A stretch of DNA of 64,000 nucleotides, taken from positions 62,001 through 126,000 of IMG/VR virus record IMGVR_UViG_3300050821_001198, one strand, 5' to 3'. Under the pieces are notes generated by a model, which was not told where the DNA came from, did no database searches, and saw only the letters and a list, made by a program, of their open reading frames with translations. Positions 6,000 to 14,940 of this stretch are shown here, one piece after another. A program made the translations under genes and the position numbers. The stretch is from a virus. How positions within the stretch are numbered: the first letter of the stretch is position 1; each line of letters starts with the position of its first letter.

Positions 6000-8253
6000 G
6001 GGTCCGCTATCGCTAGACCTCGATGATGAGATCATCTTCCATCTTGCGATTCCTGAGTCGGTTGATGAGATGCGGAAGGAACAGATCGGCACTAAGCTGA
6101 TCTATGACAAGTTCACCCGCACCGTCTACGACTGGCAGATGCAGCATGTCAGGGATCATGGCAAGCCCGCGACTGCTCTCGTACTCGAAGACGAGTTCGA
6201 CGGCTCTCAGGAGGATCTACCGGCTCTACAGATCCTCAGACCCGAGACGGCCATTGGAGACCTGATCACGAGACTCCGTGAGCGCCATGTACGCAACGAA
6301 GGTAAGGCGTCCGCCAAGCGGATCTCCAACACGGTCGTAGAGGCCCCTCTAGAGGTTGCACGGGTCATGGTGAGCGAGGGCAAGCGCCTAGGTGAACTGA
6401 TCGCTCGGCGCGGGGAGCGGTTTGGCTCAGGAGACTTCACACGAGCCCTGAACATCTACGAGAAGGACAAGCTCGCCGGGGCGGGACCATCACTTGGATA
6501 CGCGGAGCTTGACGAGCACTTTTACGGCATGAAGGGGCTCACATTCCTAGTCGGCGCTCCTAAGACCTACAAGGCTCTGGCTCTTGATACCCCTATCCCG
6601 ACACCGACAGGGTGGACTCTAATGGGAGATCTTAGAGTCGGAGATTCTGTATTTGATGAAACCGGGAATGTATGTCGGGTTACTGCCCAAACAGAAGTAT
6701 TCACTGGACGACCGTGTTACAGAGTCGAGTTTTCGGATGGGACCCATGTCATCGCGGACAAGGATCACGAATGGGTGACTTTTCAGAAATCGAAAAGGGG
6801 TCGGTCTTCTATTTCTACAACCGAAGAGATTATTCAGACTCTTCGGAGACCCGATATAGGATCGAACCACTCGATTCCTGTATCGGGGGCGATTACATGT
6901 TCCGAATCACAGTTCAAGGTTTCTCCCTACGTACTAGGAGCCTGGTTAGGAGATGGAACATCAGAAGATGGAGCGATCACCACCGGCGACCCCGACATTC
7001 TCTGTGAAATCATGGATCACTTTCAAATCCGAAAATGGAAGTCTGCGAAACTCACCTATGGAGTACTAGGGCTAAGAGTGCGCTTGCGTGAGCTTGGGGT
7101 ACTTGGAAACAAGCATATACCCACCGCATATCTGAGAGGCAATTACTCTCAGCGTCTAGAACTTTTACAGGGTCTAATGGATACTGACGGGTCATGCACC
7201 GGCAAGGGAGAGTGTGTCTTTGTGACCACGAAGCCCGCCCTCCGAGACGGGATTCTTGAGTTGGTTAGGTCGCTTGGATTCAAACCTGTGGCTAATGAGT
7301 ATCGGGCCACTCTCTACGGTGAAGACTGTGGACCTAAGTGGCATGTGCGATTCAAGGCATATTCGGATACTCCAGTCTTCCGACTTCAGCGGAAGCTTCA
7401 AAACCAGGATGATCCGCCAAACAGGCAAACCAGATCTCAGACACGGCAGATTACAAACGTAGTGAGCGTCCCAAGTACTCCGGTCAAATGTATTGAGGTT
7501 GACTCGCTTAGCCACCTGTATCTAGCTGGTGAGGGAATGATCCCAACTCACAATAGCTGGATCACCACTAACGCCCTTATCCAGAACGTACTCCAGGGGC
7601 GTCACTGTTGGCTCTACTCGCTGGAGCTACCGGCGGTTGAGGCATACTGGCGTGTCATGTGTATGGCGGCCAACGTGCCGTACTGGAAGTACCTAAAGTC
7701 AGTGCTTATGCCAGCGGAGCTTGACCATCTCCACGCCATCGAGGGTGAACTGATGGAGATGGGCACGTTCAGCACAGAGAAGCCTCCGGTGGGCGAACGC
7801 TCGGTCGAAGCTATGACCGAGAAGGCCGCGTCAGGCGGTGCCGATGTCATCTTCATCGATCAGCTTCAGTATTGTGAGACGCAGGCGGGACGGTCTATCG
7901 GGTCACTCAACAACACGGGTGACTATTGGGAGGTCTGTGATGATTTCCGGGACTTCTCCGACAAGGTGCCACTCTGGATCGTTCACCAGTTCAACCGTTC
8001 CGTCATGAACAACAAGGACGGCATGCCCGAGGCTCAGCAGGGGAAGGGTTCGAGCGCCATTGAAGAAACAGCCACTCTGGAGCTTGGTCTTTGGGCTAAC
8101 AAAGAGCTACGAGCCTCGAATGTGCTCCAGGTGGGCACTCTGGCGTCCCGTAACTATGACCACCTAGAGTGGCATCTGGATGTGAACCTGAGCAATGGGT
8201 GCTCGTTTGATATGCGCGGGGTAGTGGACGACGAAGAGGACGAAGATGATTGA
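5971..8253 (+). CDS. dnaB: DnaB-like replicative helicase interrupted by an intein
   Basis: Precursor of 760 residues. The extein has a DnaB N-terminal-like helical region, then a RecA-fold ATPase. Its P-loop reads GAPKTYK-S after splicing, with Walker B IFIDQLQ further on. A 327-residue intein (residues 202-528) splits the P-loop between K and S, so the helicase is inactive until splicing. Unwinds DNA at the fork with the loader and primase encoded next to it. ATG 5971 follows GGAG; the longer frame from TTG 5935 is less likely. The stop overlaps the primase start. Confidence 0.88.
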   Translation: METSDSSTLEGPLSLDLDDEIIFHLAIPESVDEMRKEQIGTKLIYDKFTRTVYDWQMQHVRDHGKPATALVLEDEFDGSQEDLPALQILRPETAIGDLITRLRERHVRNEGKASAKRISNTVVEAPLEVARVMVSEGKRLGELIARRGERFGSGDFTRALNIYEKDKLAGAGPSLGYAELDEHFYGMKGLTFLVGAPKTYKALALDTPIPTPTGWTLMGDLRVGDSVFDETGNVCRVTAQTEVFTGRPCYRVEFSDGTHVIADKDHEWVTFQKSKRGRSSISTTEEIIQTLRRPDIGSNHSIPVSGAITCSESQFKVSPYVLGAWLGDGTSEDGAITTGDPDILCEIMDHFQIRKWKSAKLTYGVLGLRVRLRELGVLGNKHIPTAYLRGNYSQRLELLQGLMDTDGSCTGKGECVFVTTKPALRDGILELVRSLGFKPVANEYRATLYGEDCGPKWHVRFKAYSDTPVFRLQRKLQNQDDPPNRQTRSQTRQITNVVSVPSTPVKCIEVDSLSHLYLAGEGMIPTHNSWITTNALIQNVLQGRHCWLYSLELPAVEAYWRVMCMAANVPYWKYLKSVLMPAELDHLHAIEGELMEMGTFSTEKPPVGERSVEAMTEKAASGGADVIFIDQLQYCETQAGRSIGSLNNTGDYWEVCDDFRDFSDKVPLWIVHQFNRSVMNNKDGMPEAQQGKGSSAIEETATLELGLWANKELRASNVLQVGTLASRNYDHLEWHLDVNLSNGCSFDMRGVVDDEEDEDD
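6574..7554 (+). mobile_element. Class 3 intein with LAGLIDADG homing endonuclease domain
   Basis: 327 residues from Ala (ALALDTPIPTPTG) to the terminal His-Asn, followed by Ser. The first residue is Ala, so the usual N-terminal Cys/Ser nucleophile is missing. The class 3 WCT triad is present: Trp in block B (DHEW), Cys in block F (VKCIEVD), Thr in block G (IPTHN). Two dodecapeptide endonuclease motifs, LGAWLGDGT and LLQGLMDTDG, retain their acidic residues, so homing may be active. The segment looks AT-richer than its host gene by eye. Confidence 0.9.
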
Positions 8254-9277
8254 GTATGAGGACTTCGTTCACGACATCGACTACGAGCGGCTATACGACG
8301 CCCTAGACTTTGAGCCGCTTCGTCAGGACGGCGACGACAACGACATCGGTCAGTGCTTCGATCTACTAGGGCTCCACAAGAATGGAGATCGCACCGGGAA
8401 GTTCGTCTTCTACCGGGAAAGCGGGTTGGTGAGTTGTTACGTATGCGGGAGTTGCACCTTGCTCTCGTTCGTGGAGTCGATGTTCGACTATGACGAAGAT
8501 CAGGCAACACGCTGGCTATACCAATTCGCTGACGACGTAGAGCAGACAGACGAGTCGTTCCTGAACGAGATCGATGACATCCTGAAGGATCGGACACCTA
8601 AGAAGGTGATTCAGCCCCGCTTCGCCCCACAGATCCTAGACAGGTATCAGCCCTATAACGAATGGCCTGAGATTGCCGAGGTTTGGGCGGAGAACAAGGG
8701 GGTGTCGGCGGAAGTTGCAGACAAGTTCAAGCTGCGGTTCGGGCGCATCCGGACGATGACAGACGCTAAAGAGCCCTGGATAGGTGAGGCAATCATCATC
8801 CCGCACTTCTGGCGGGACAAGCTCGTGGGGTGGCAGCAGCGGTGGCTCTCGGACGACCGCCCCGAGGGGGTCGGAAAGTACAAGAGCACAGCAGATATCC
8901 CGCGCTATGACACCCTGTTCAACTACGACCGGGCCTGCGGAGAGGATATCCCGATCTTCATTGTCGAATCGCCGTCTACCGTACTCTGGCTCGCAAGCTG
9001 TGATGTTCCGGCGGTGGCTAGCTTTGGAGCAAAGATCACCCCGGCCCAAATGCGCCTACTCAGGCGTTTTCAGCAGGGAGTAGTGATCGCTCCCGACAAC
9101 GATGGACCGGGCAGGAATTTCGCCACTCTGATCAGTGAGTATCTGGAGCCGTTTGTGCCCGTGTACCAGTGTGATCCGGTTCAAATCAAGGGAATCAACG
9201 ACGGGTGTGACCTAGGGGATCTGGCTCCTAATATGGACGCACTGAGTCGTCACCTTGACACAATGTTCCGGGTCTAA
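8246..9277 (+). CDS. dnaG: DnaG-like DNA primase
   Basis: 343 residues, about half the size of bacterial DnaG. The N-terminus has a CHC2-like zinc site (Cys37, Cys64, Cys67, Cys70). A TOPRIM core follows: the conserved acidic IFIVESPSTV near 236 and the metal-binding APDNDGPG near 280. It lacks a clear C-terminal helicase-binding domain. Makes RNA primers for the DnaE polymerase. Eight-nt overlap with the helicase gene. Confidence 0.85.
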   Translation: MIEYEDFVHDIDYERLYDALDFEPLRQDGDDNDIGQCFDLLGLHKNGDRTGKFVFYRESGLVSCYVCGSCTLLSFVESMFDYDEDQATRWLYQFADDVEQTDESFLNEIDDILKDRTPKKVIQPRFAPQILDRYQPYNEWPEIAEVWAENKGVSAEVADKFKLRFGRIRTMTDAKEPWIGEAIIIPHFWRDKLVGWQQRWLSDDRPEGVGKYKSTADIPRYDTLFNYDRACGEDIPIFIVESPSTVLWLASCDVPAVASFGAKITPAQMRLLRRFQQGVVIAPDNDGPGRNFATLISEYLEPFVPVYQCDPVQIKGINDGCDLGDLAPNMDALSRHLDTMFRV

Positions 9278-9295
9278 CCGCTCAGATAACCCGCA

Positions 9296-9409
9296 ATGGC
9301 GTTCACCAAGTTCCAGAAGGTAGAGACTGTTACACCCCTCAAGCCGAAAGAGGCTGATGAGGCACGTAAGGTCGCTGCAACAAAGGCACTTGACAAGCCA
9401 GTGAAATAA
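9296..9409 (+). CDS. Possible small protein (37 aa)
   Basis: A 37-residue Lys/Glu-rich frame starting at ATG 9296 (MAFTKFQKVETVTPLKPKEA). It fits between primase and the next promoter, whose -35 overlaps its end. No good ribosome binding site is visible. Composition is protein-like, but the evidence is thin. Confidence 0.4.
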   Translation: MAFTKFQKVETVTPLKPKEADEARKVAATKALDKPVK

Positions 9410-9419
9410 GTGGTACAGT
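9390..9419 (+). promoter_or_regulatory. Promoter for the ssDNA-binding-like gene (TTGACA-N18-TACAGT)
   Basis: TTGACA (9390-9395), 18-bp spacer ending TGG, TACAGT (9414-9419) followed by AAC. The -35 and the 9-mer TACAGTAAC are identical to the nrdJ promoter, and both spacers contain CAGTGAAA. A strong vegetative-type promoter. Confidence 0.75.
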
Positions 9420-9428
9420 AACCACGTT

Positions 9429-9443
9429 GAGTCTACTAGACTC
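9429..9443. promoter_or_regulatory. Perfect palindrome at predicted transcription start
   Basis: GAGTCTA-C-TAGACTC, 7-bp arms, lying at about +3 to +17 of the transcript from the promoter at 9390. It could be an operator or a 5'-end hairpin. A second hairpin (AGCCC/GGGCT, 9452-9467) follows before the ribosome binding site CAGGAG. Confidence 0.5.
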
Positions 9444-9487
9444 GTGAAACAAGCCCTACCAGGGGCTATGAAACCAGGAGTAACACC

Positions 9488-10582
9488 ATGGCTGTAAAGC
9501 CAGAAGTGCGGAAGGGCCTTTCCGCCATCAAAGAGGCCGCAGAGCGCAAGGGCGGCGGAGACTTCAAGCCGTTCTGCCCCGAACTTCGTTGGAGCAGCGG
9601 GGAAGAGAAGAACATTCTCGTCCTTACTGACCTCTCGGAGCTTCAGGAGTACGCGATCCACGAGTGGATCAAGGTTGGTTCTCACACCAACAACGACGGG
9701 GAAGTGAAGCCGGATTACGACTTCTTCCTGTCGCGCAAGGACCCCTCCATCGGTGAGGCGTACGACGAGATCGAGAGCCGTCTGGGTAGCCAGCCGCGCC
9801 TTCGCTTCGTTGGCGTCGGCGTTGAGTTGGTCCCGATTACCGAGGCAGGCCGTGGTGGAAAGTCCACTATCGTCGGCTGGGAAGTCGCGACCGACACGTA
9901 CACCGCCAAGGATGAGGACGAGGAAGAGGTCGAGGTTGAGTACCCGTGTATCGGGATCATCTCACTGTCTAGCTCCAACTTCTGGGGCTGGCTCGGCAAC
10001 TTCCAGGAGAAGGCAGAGGTCACCGAGACCGTCATGTCAGTTACCCGTCAGGGCGGCGACAAGGACACTCGTTACGACTTCATCCCTCTCACGGGTCAGG
10101 AAGTGGACCTGTCAGCCATTGTGGAGCTAGCTGAGGGTCTTAGCTACATCCGCGAGACCGATGACTTCGATGATGTCATGGGCGAGGCTGAGAGCGCAGA
10201 GGACCCGGCGGATGGCGCAGCCATCATTGCCGATTACCTTCTCTCGACTCGCATCGCGGAGTTGAGCGACGGTGAGCGGTATCACGCCGTTGTTCCGACC
10301 ATCACTGAGCTTGAGTCCCGCTGGGGCAAGGGCAAAGGTGGCAAGGCAAAGGGTGGTCGGTCCGCTCGCAAGAGCGAGGACAAGCCGTCACGAGCCACAC
10401 GGAGCACGGCACGGTCATCCTCACGGTCCAAGAGGTCGGACGCCGAACCGGAGGCCGCCGCAGATGATGCGACCCCCGCAGAGGTTGACGCTCCGGAGAC
10501 GGATTCCGGAGCCGAGTCCGATGGGTTCAAGTCACTCCGTGAGCGTGCGCGTTCGCGGGCTGCTCGTGCCACTCAGGAGTAA
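9488..10582 (+). CDS. Probable phage single-stranded DNA-binding protein
   Basis: 364 residues. The body (about 1-240) is a mixed alpha/beta domain ending with an acidic stretch (DDFDDVMGEAESAED). The C-terminus is low-complexity: a Gly/Lys-rich basic stretch, a Ser/Arg segment and an acidic Ala/Glu/Asp region, then a basic end. The layout (core domain plus charged disordered tail) and the place between primase and RNase H suggest an ssDNA-binding role. No OB-fold motif can be proved by eye. Strong promoter and GGAG ribosome binding site imply high expression. Confidence 0.55.
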   Translation: MAVKPEVRKGLSAIKEAAERKGGGDFKPFCPELRWSSGEEKNILVLTDLSELQEYAIHEWIKVGSHTNNDGEVKPDYDFFLSRKDPSIGEAYDEIESRLGSQPRLRFVGVGVELVPITEAGRGGKSTIVGWEVATDTYTAKDEDEEEVEVEYPCIGIISLSSSNFWGWLGNFQEKAEVTETVMSVTRQGGDKDTRYDFIPLTGQEVDLSAIVELAEGLSYIRETDDFDDVMGEAESAEDPADGAAIIADYLLSTRIAELSDGERYHAVVPTITELESRWGKGKGGKAKGGRSARKSEDKPSRATRSTARSSSRSKRSDAEPEAAADDATPAEVDAPETDSGAESDGFKSLRERARSRAARATQE

Positions 10583-10839
10583 TGGCCCAACTGACTCCCG
10601 AGGCCATCAGGGAAGCCCAGGTTCGGATCAAGACGTTTATGAAGGTCCACAAGAGTTCCTCTCACGAGGAACGAACGGAGGCCATCACAATCGTTCTTGA
10701 TCACCTGGGTCTTTCCCAAGCGCTGAAAGACGAACTACTTGTCACTTTTGACAAGATCGGCCTGACACCGTATGGTTACGGTCAGGCTATGTATGGCGCG
10801 CTTGTCATCCTCTACGCATACGACTCCCTTGAGAACTGA
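10582..10839 (+). CDS. Hypothetical protein (85 aa)
   Basis: 85 residues, all-helical in appearance, without Cys. Its ATG overlaps the previous stop as TAATG, so it is coupled to the ssDNA-binding-like gene. No family recognised. Confidence 0.65.
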   Translation: MAQLTPEAIREAQVRIKTFMKVHKSSSHEERTEAITIVLDHLGLSQALKDELLVTFDKIGLTPYGYGQAMYGALVILYAYDSLEN

Positions 10840-11308
10840 AACAGACACTTTCGACCCTAGTCACGGTGTAATCGTCTTCACAGACGGAAGTGCCAGCGTC
10901 AAGAACCGTACAGGTGGGTGGGCATGGATAGCCCTCGATAGCGGGGACGGACGAATTGATGAGCGGGGCGGCGAGGAAGACACCACCATCGGTCGCATGG
11001 AACTTACGGCTGTCGTGATGGCGCTTGAGTCTCTAGCGGAGATGGAGGGCGTCGAGGACGTGCTGGTCGTAAGTGACTCAGCGTACGTAGTAGACGGGTT
11101 CAACGATAAGACCCGCGCACGGAACAAGAATGGTGACCTCTGGGGTTACCTGGAAACAGCCGCCGCCACGTTCCGTGTAATCGAGTTTGAGCACATCCAT
11201 GGCCATCAGAAGGGTGTAGAAGGCTACTGGAACAACTGTGCCGATAAAGCTGCTGTGGCCGCAAGGAAGGTCATAGTGGACAGTCAAGTCCAACCAAAGA
11301 AAGGGTGA
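10829..11308 (+). CDS. rnhA: Ribonuclease HI
   Basis: About 159 residues from TTG 10829, the start I favour because it gives a short overlap. ATG 10793 is an alternative. RNase H active-site motifs are all present: FTDGSA (first Asp), RMELTAVVMALE (Glu), VVSDSAYVVDG (Asp), and HIHGHQKG...NNCADKAA (His and last Asp). Removes RNA primers from RNA-DNA hybrids, fitting its place between primase and polymerase genes. Confidence 0.88.
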   Translation: MRTETDTFDPSHGVIVFTDGSASVKNRTGGWAWIALDSGDGRIDERGGEEDTTIGRMELTAVVMALESLAEMEGVEDVLVVSDSAYVVDGFNDKTRARNKNGDLWGYLETAAATFRVIEFEHIHGHQKGVEGYWNNCADKAAVAARKVIVDSQVQPKKG

Positions 11309-11310
11309 TC

Positions 11311-11523
11311 ATGGCTTCTAAGCCGACCACCTACAAGCAGCGAGTGCTCGCACTCCTGAAGCCGCGCCGCTGGACCTCTTCGTTCGACATTCAGGGTGTC
11401 GGCGGGCTCGACGGCCTCCGTCGTGTCCGAGAGCTTCGTGCGGACGGCTACGAGATCAAGCGGCGTCCCGACGCCACCGATCCGGGCCAGTACGAGTACC
11501 GACTGGTCTCGTCTCCCAAGTAG
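11311..11523 (+). CDS. Small winged-helix-like protein
   Basis: 70 residues, ATG 11311 with AAAGGG upstream. The sequence (RVLALLKPRRWTSSFDIQ...RRVRELRADGYEIKRR) reads like a short winged-helix domain: helix, turn, recognition helix, beta wing. Such small proteins are frequent in phages as DNA-binding regulators. Target unknown. Confidence 0.65.
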   Translation: MASKPTTYKQRVLALLKPRRWTSSFDIQGVGGLDGLRRVRELRADGYEIKRRPDATDPGQYEYRLVSSPK

Positions 11524-11528
11524 TACCT

Positions 11529-11546
11529 GAGCCGCCCCGGCGGCTC
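11529..11546 (+). terminator. GC hairpin, possible weak terminator
   Basis: GAGCCGCC-CC-GGCGGCTC, a perfect 8-bp inverted repeat 6 nt after the stop of the winged-helix gene. The downstream sequence (CAATCTTCT) is only weakly U-rich, so it may attenuate or stabilise the 3' end rather than terminate. Confidence 0.4.
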
Positions 11547-11569
11547 CAATCTTCTAGTAAGGCTCCCAA

Positions 11570-11617
11570 ATGGGTAAATGGCTTCACCGATTGACCGAGA
11601 AGGATATTGACGGGTAA
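11570..11617 (+). CDS. Possible 15-residue leader peptide before dnaE
   Basis: MGKWLHRLTEKDIDG from ATG 11570, with AAGG upstream and a stop overlapping the polymerase ATG as TAATG. It would couple translation into dnaE. Too short to judge by composition. Confidence 0.35.
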   Translation: MGKWLHRLTEKDIDG

Positions 11618-14600
11618 TGGACTTCTGCCCGCTTCACAATCATACACATTATAGTGCATTGGACGGTATCTCAACACCCCTTGAGATCGTCCAGCGCTGC
11701 CAGGAGATCGGTGTCGGAAGGGCCGGTATCACCGACCACGGAGTAGTGGCGGGTCATATCGAGTTCGACCGGGTAATGAGGCTCAACGGTCTCACTCCCG
11801 TCCTCGGTATGGAGGCTTACCATGGTCTCATCCCCGGTAAGCCCGCCTCGGTCAACAAGAAGGCGGTTCGCGACCAGAACCACTTTATCGTCCTGGCCCA
11901 GAATGACGAGGGTCTGAAGAACATCTGGCGGCTCTCTGACAAGGCGGCCGAGAACAGTCACTTCGTTCCCCGAATGACATGGGAGACGATGAAGACTTAC
12001 TCGGAGGGCGTCTACGCTACTTCGTCGTGCATCCAGGGCGTTCTCTCCGCTTCGATTCGGGGTAAGATCGACTACGACCCCTACGATGCCATCAATCAGT
12101 ACCTCGACTGCTACGGCGATAGGTTCTTCATTGAGATCCACGTCTATCCTGGCGAAGAGCACGAGGAACTAAACTGGAACCTAGTCAATGTGGCGACGGA
12201 GCGAGGGATCGGGCTCGTGTACGCTACAGATGCCCACTTCGCCTTCCCCAATCAGTACGACCTACACGACTTGTACGTTTGTATGCAGACCGGGGATGTC
12301 ATTTGGATGGACCCGAATGACCGGAAGATGTGGCATCCGCTCTCGCTCTACATCCAGGATGAGGCACAGATCCGGGAGTCACTCAACTACCTACCTGAGA
12401 GCGTCGTTGATGAGTGTCTGGCGAACAGCGCCCTGATCGCCAACGACTGCAACGCTACGCTTCCCGGCACAGAGCCCCACCTTCCTGTCTTCATCCCCGC
12501 ATCGTGCCCATACGTACAGGAAAAGGATAAAGGTCTCACCACACAGGAGCTTTTCGTTGAGTTGATCGCCCGAGGCATCGTGTACCGCTATGGCGAAGAT
12601 GCCTCTCCGGAAATCTGGGACCGTGCTGCCTATGAGGCCGGTGTCTTCTTGGATGCGGGTCTAGAGCACTACTTCCTCTACAATTGGGACATCGCTGAGA
12701 TGTGCGATGACAAGGGAATTCTCCGGGGTCCCGGACGAGGCTCTGCACCGGGTGCTGTTACCTCCTATGCGCTCGGTATCACCGACATTGATCCGATTCA
12801 CTACGATCTGTACTTCGAGCGTTTCTGGAACCCTGGACGAGCCAAGGGGTTCCCCGACATCGACTCTGACTACGCTCGTGCGAACCGCTCGAAGGTCCGT
12901 AAATACTCCGAGGAACGCCTGGGAATCGACAGGGTGTACTCCATCGGGACGGTCACCCGGCTCAAGCCTAAGACGGCTCTCGAACGGACCGCTAAGGCGT
13001 ACGCGATCAAGAACTCAGAGATTGACGGGATGAAGCGGATCGTTGATCAGGTACCAGACATCAACATCCTTGACGTTGACTCTATCGGTTGGGACCAAGA
13101 GACTGACCCCGGCGTATTTCAGGGGATCAACGACGATGGCACCCTGCGCTTCCAGACGAAGGAACACTATGTCATGGAGCATGTTGGGGACGAGATCGTA
13201 GAGTGGATCAACAAGCAGCCAGAGAACCGCCAGGACATCCTCTGGGCGTGGCTTGATGCTGTGAGCAATCTCTGCTCCCGAGTGTCAGGGTACGGCGTTC
13301 ACCCGTCAGGCGTGGTGCTCTCCGATTGTGTACTGGCCGACCGACTTCCGGCAATGTGGAACAGCAACGGCAAGATCAAGGTGACACAGTTCCCTATGGA
13401 TCAGGTTGACAAGCTGATGTTCCTCAAGAACGACTATCTAGGGCTTCGCAACCTTGACACCCTTGAAGAGTGGGAACGCCGGGTAGCCAAGGAGGGCATC
13501 AAGGTCAACTGGTCCGGATTGGAGCGCGAAGAGTACCCCGAGGACATGTGGAAGCTCATGGAGCGTGGCTACACAATGGGGCTCTTCCAGGTTGAGGACC
13601 ATTTCGGTGCTCGCAAGCTCTGCAAGGACATCAAGCCCCGGTGCGTTGAAGACTGCTCGCTCATCGTCGGGCTGAACAACCCTGGGCCGCAGCGCTCAGG
13701 AGCCGCAGAAGCCTACGTGCGGCGTCGTAACGGCCTCGAAGATCCGGCGGCTGAGCATCCCATCCTGGACGACATTCTGGCTGAGACGCTCGGCGTCATC
13801 ATCTACCAGGAGCAGATTATCAAGTTCGCCCAGAAGCTCGGTTACTCACCGGGTGACGCGGACGCCATCCGGAAGATGCTCGGTAAGAAGGACCCGCAGG
13901 CGATGCGTGACTTCCAGCGTGGAGAGGGCGCGTGGAAGGGGAAGGGGTACTTCAAGGCCACGGACGAGGCGGGCGTACCGAGGGCGACAGCGGAGTCACT
14001 GATCGCGAAGATCAACCTGTTCGCTCTATACTCGTTCAATAAGGCTCACTCCATGGCCTACGGGACGATGCTCTTCCGTACCCTGTTCGCGAAGTATTAC
14101 GCTCCTGCCGAGTTCTACATCTCCTGTATCAAGACGATCAATGACACTACCGAGGGCTCTAAGGACCCCAAGGCGGTGGAGAAGACCGCCATGTTGATTG
14201 GTGAGGCCCGACGCAAGGGGATTGAGATTCTTCCTCCGGACATCATGATGAGTCAGGCCGATATCGAGGTTGGTACAGACGGTAGGATCTATTTCGGGTT
14301 CACCAACATCAAGGGGATTGCGGCTAAGACAGCTAAACAGATCATCGCGCTCCGTGATGAGGTAGGAGAGGTCATCAGGACCCCCGGAGGCTATGCGGAC
14401 ACGATGGACGAGTTGCAGCTTTCGTGGGAGACCGAGAAGAAAGAGTCGAAGAAGGAGGGCCTGGACTTCAACATGAAGTCACCCCGCTCTAGACTCAATT
14501 CGGGCAAGGATGCCCTGTTGTACCAAGTGGGTTGCTTCACTCAGTACGAGCAGAGTGTACTCACAGACGCACAGCGGCAAATCGCTGAACGTGAACTTCT

Positions 14601-14940
14601 GGGAGTGGTCCTAACTGACACTTCCGGTCCGATTTACGCTCGGAACGCCGACTTACTAGATGCCTGTGACGATTGGGAGCAGTTTATCGAGGACCCTGAC
14701 ATTGACAGATCTCGACTTCCTGCTACTATCACAGGTATACGTGAGACGAAGGTGAGAAAGACTGGCAAGGCAATGGCGATCCTGACACTGGAATACGGTG
14801 GCTGGGCGTCGGAGTTTGCGATCTTCTCGCAAAAGTGGCCGTCGTACAAGGCCCTCCTGTCGGAGTATCAGACAGGAATCTTCGATGTACGTAAGAACGA
14901 CCGTGGACAATCGGTCGAGAAGGTAAAGCTGTTGAAATGA
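11617..14940 (+). CDS. dnaE: DNA polymerase III alpha subunit (DnaE type)
   Basis: 1107 residues, close to bacterial DnaE size. N-terminal PHP domain with HNHTHYS (7-13) and ITDHG near 40. C-family polymerase palm with PGRGSAPGA near 371 and catalytic PDIDSD near 413-418. Further motifs: YQEQIIKFAQKLGY and FNKAHSMAYG in the fingers region. The replicative polymerase of the phage, without a visible clamp or separate proofreading gene nearby. The stop overlaps recA as ATGA. Confidence 0.94.
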   Translation: MDFCPLHNHTHYSALDGISTPLEIVQRCQEIGVGRAGITDHGVVAGHIEFDRVMRLNGLTPVLGMEAYHGLIPGKPASVNKKAVRDQNHFIVLAQNDEGLKNIWRLSDKAAENSHFVPRMTWETMKTYSEGVYATSSCIQGVLSASIRGKIDYDPYDAINQYLDCYGDRFFIEIHVYPGEEHEELNWNLVNVATERGIGLVYATDAHFAFPNQYDLHDLYVCMQTGDVIWMDPNDRKMWHPLSLYIQDEAQIRESLNYLPESVVDECLANSALIANDCNATLPGTEPHLPVFIPASCPYVQEKDKGLTTQELFVELIARGIVYRYGEDASPEIWDRAAYEAGVFLDAGLEHYFLYNWDIAEMCDDKGILRGPGRGSAPGAVTSYALGITDIDPIHYDLYFERFWNPGRAKGFPDIDSDYARANRSKVRKYSEERLGIDRVYSIGTVTRLKPKTALERTAKAYAIKNSEIDGMKRIVDQVPDINILDVDSIGWDQETDPGVFQGINDDGTLRFQTKEHYVMEHVGDEIVEWINKQPENRQDILWAWLDAVSNLCSRVSGYGVHPSGVVLSDCVLADRLPAMWNSNGKIKVTQFPMDQVDKLMFLKNDYLGLRNLDTLEEWERRVAKEGIKVNWSGLEREEYPEDMWKLMERGYTMGLFQVEDHFGARKLCKDIKPRCVEDCSLIVGLNNPGPQRSGAAEAYVRRRNGLEDPAAEHPILDDILAETLGVIIYQEQIIKFAQKLGYSPGDADAIRKMLGKKDPQAMRDFQRGEGAWKGKGYFKATDEAGVPRATAESLIAKINLFALYSFNKAHSMAYGTMLFRTLFAKYYAPAEFYISCIKTINDTTEGSKDPKAVEKTAMLIGEARRKGIEILPPDIMMSQADIEVGTDGRIYFGFTNIKGIAAKTAKQIIALRDEVGEVIRTPGGYADTMDELQLSWETEKKESKKEGLDFNMKSPRSRLNSGKDALLYQVGCFTQYEQSVLTDAQRQIAERELLGVVLTDTSGPIYARNADLLDACDDWEQFIEDPDIDRSRLPATITGIRETKVRKTGKAMAILTLEYGGWASEFAIFSQKWPSYKALLSEYQTGIFDVRKNDRGQSVEKVKLLK

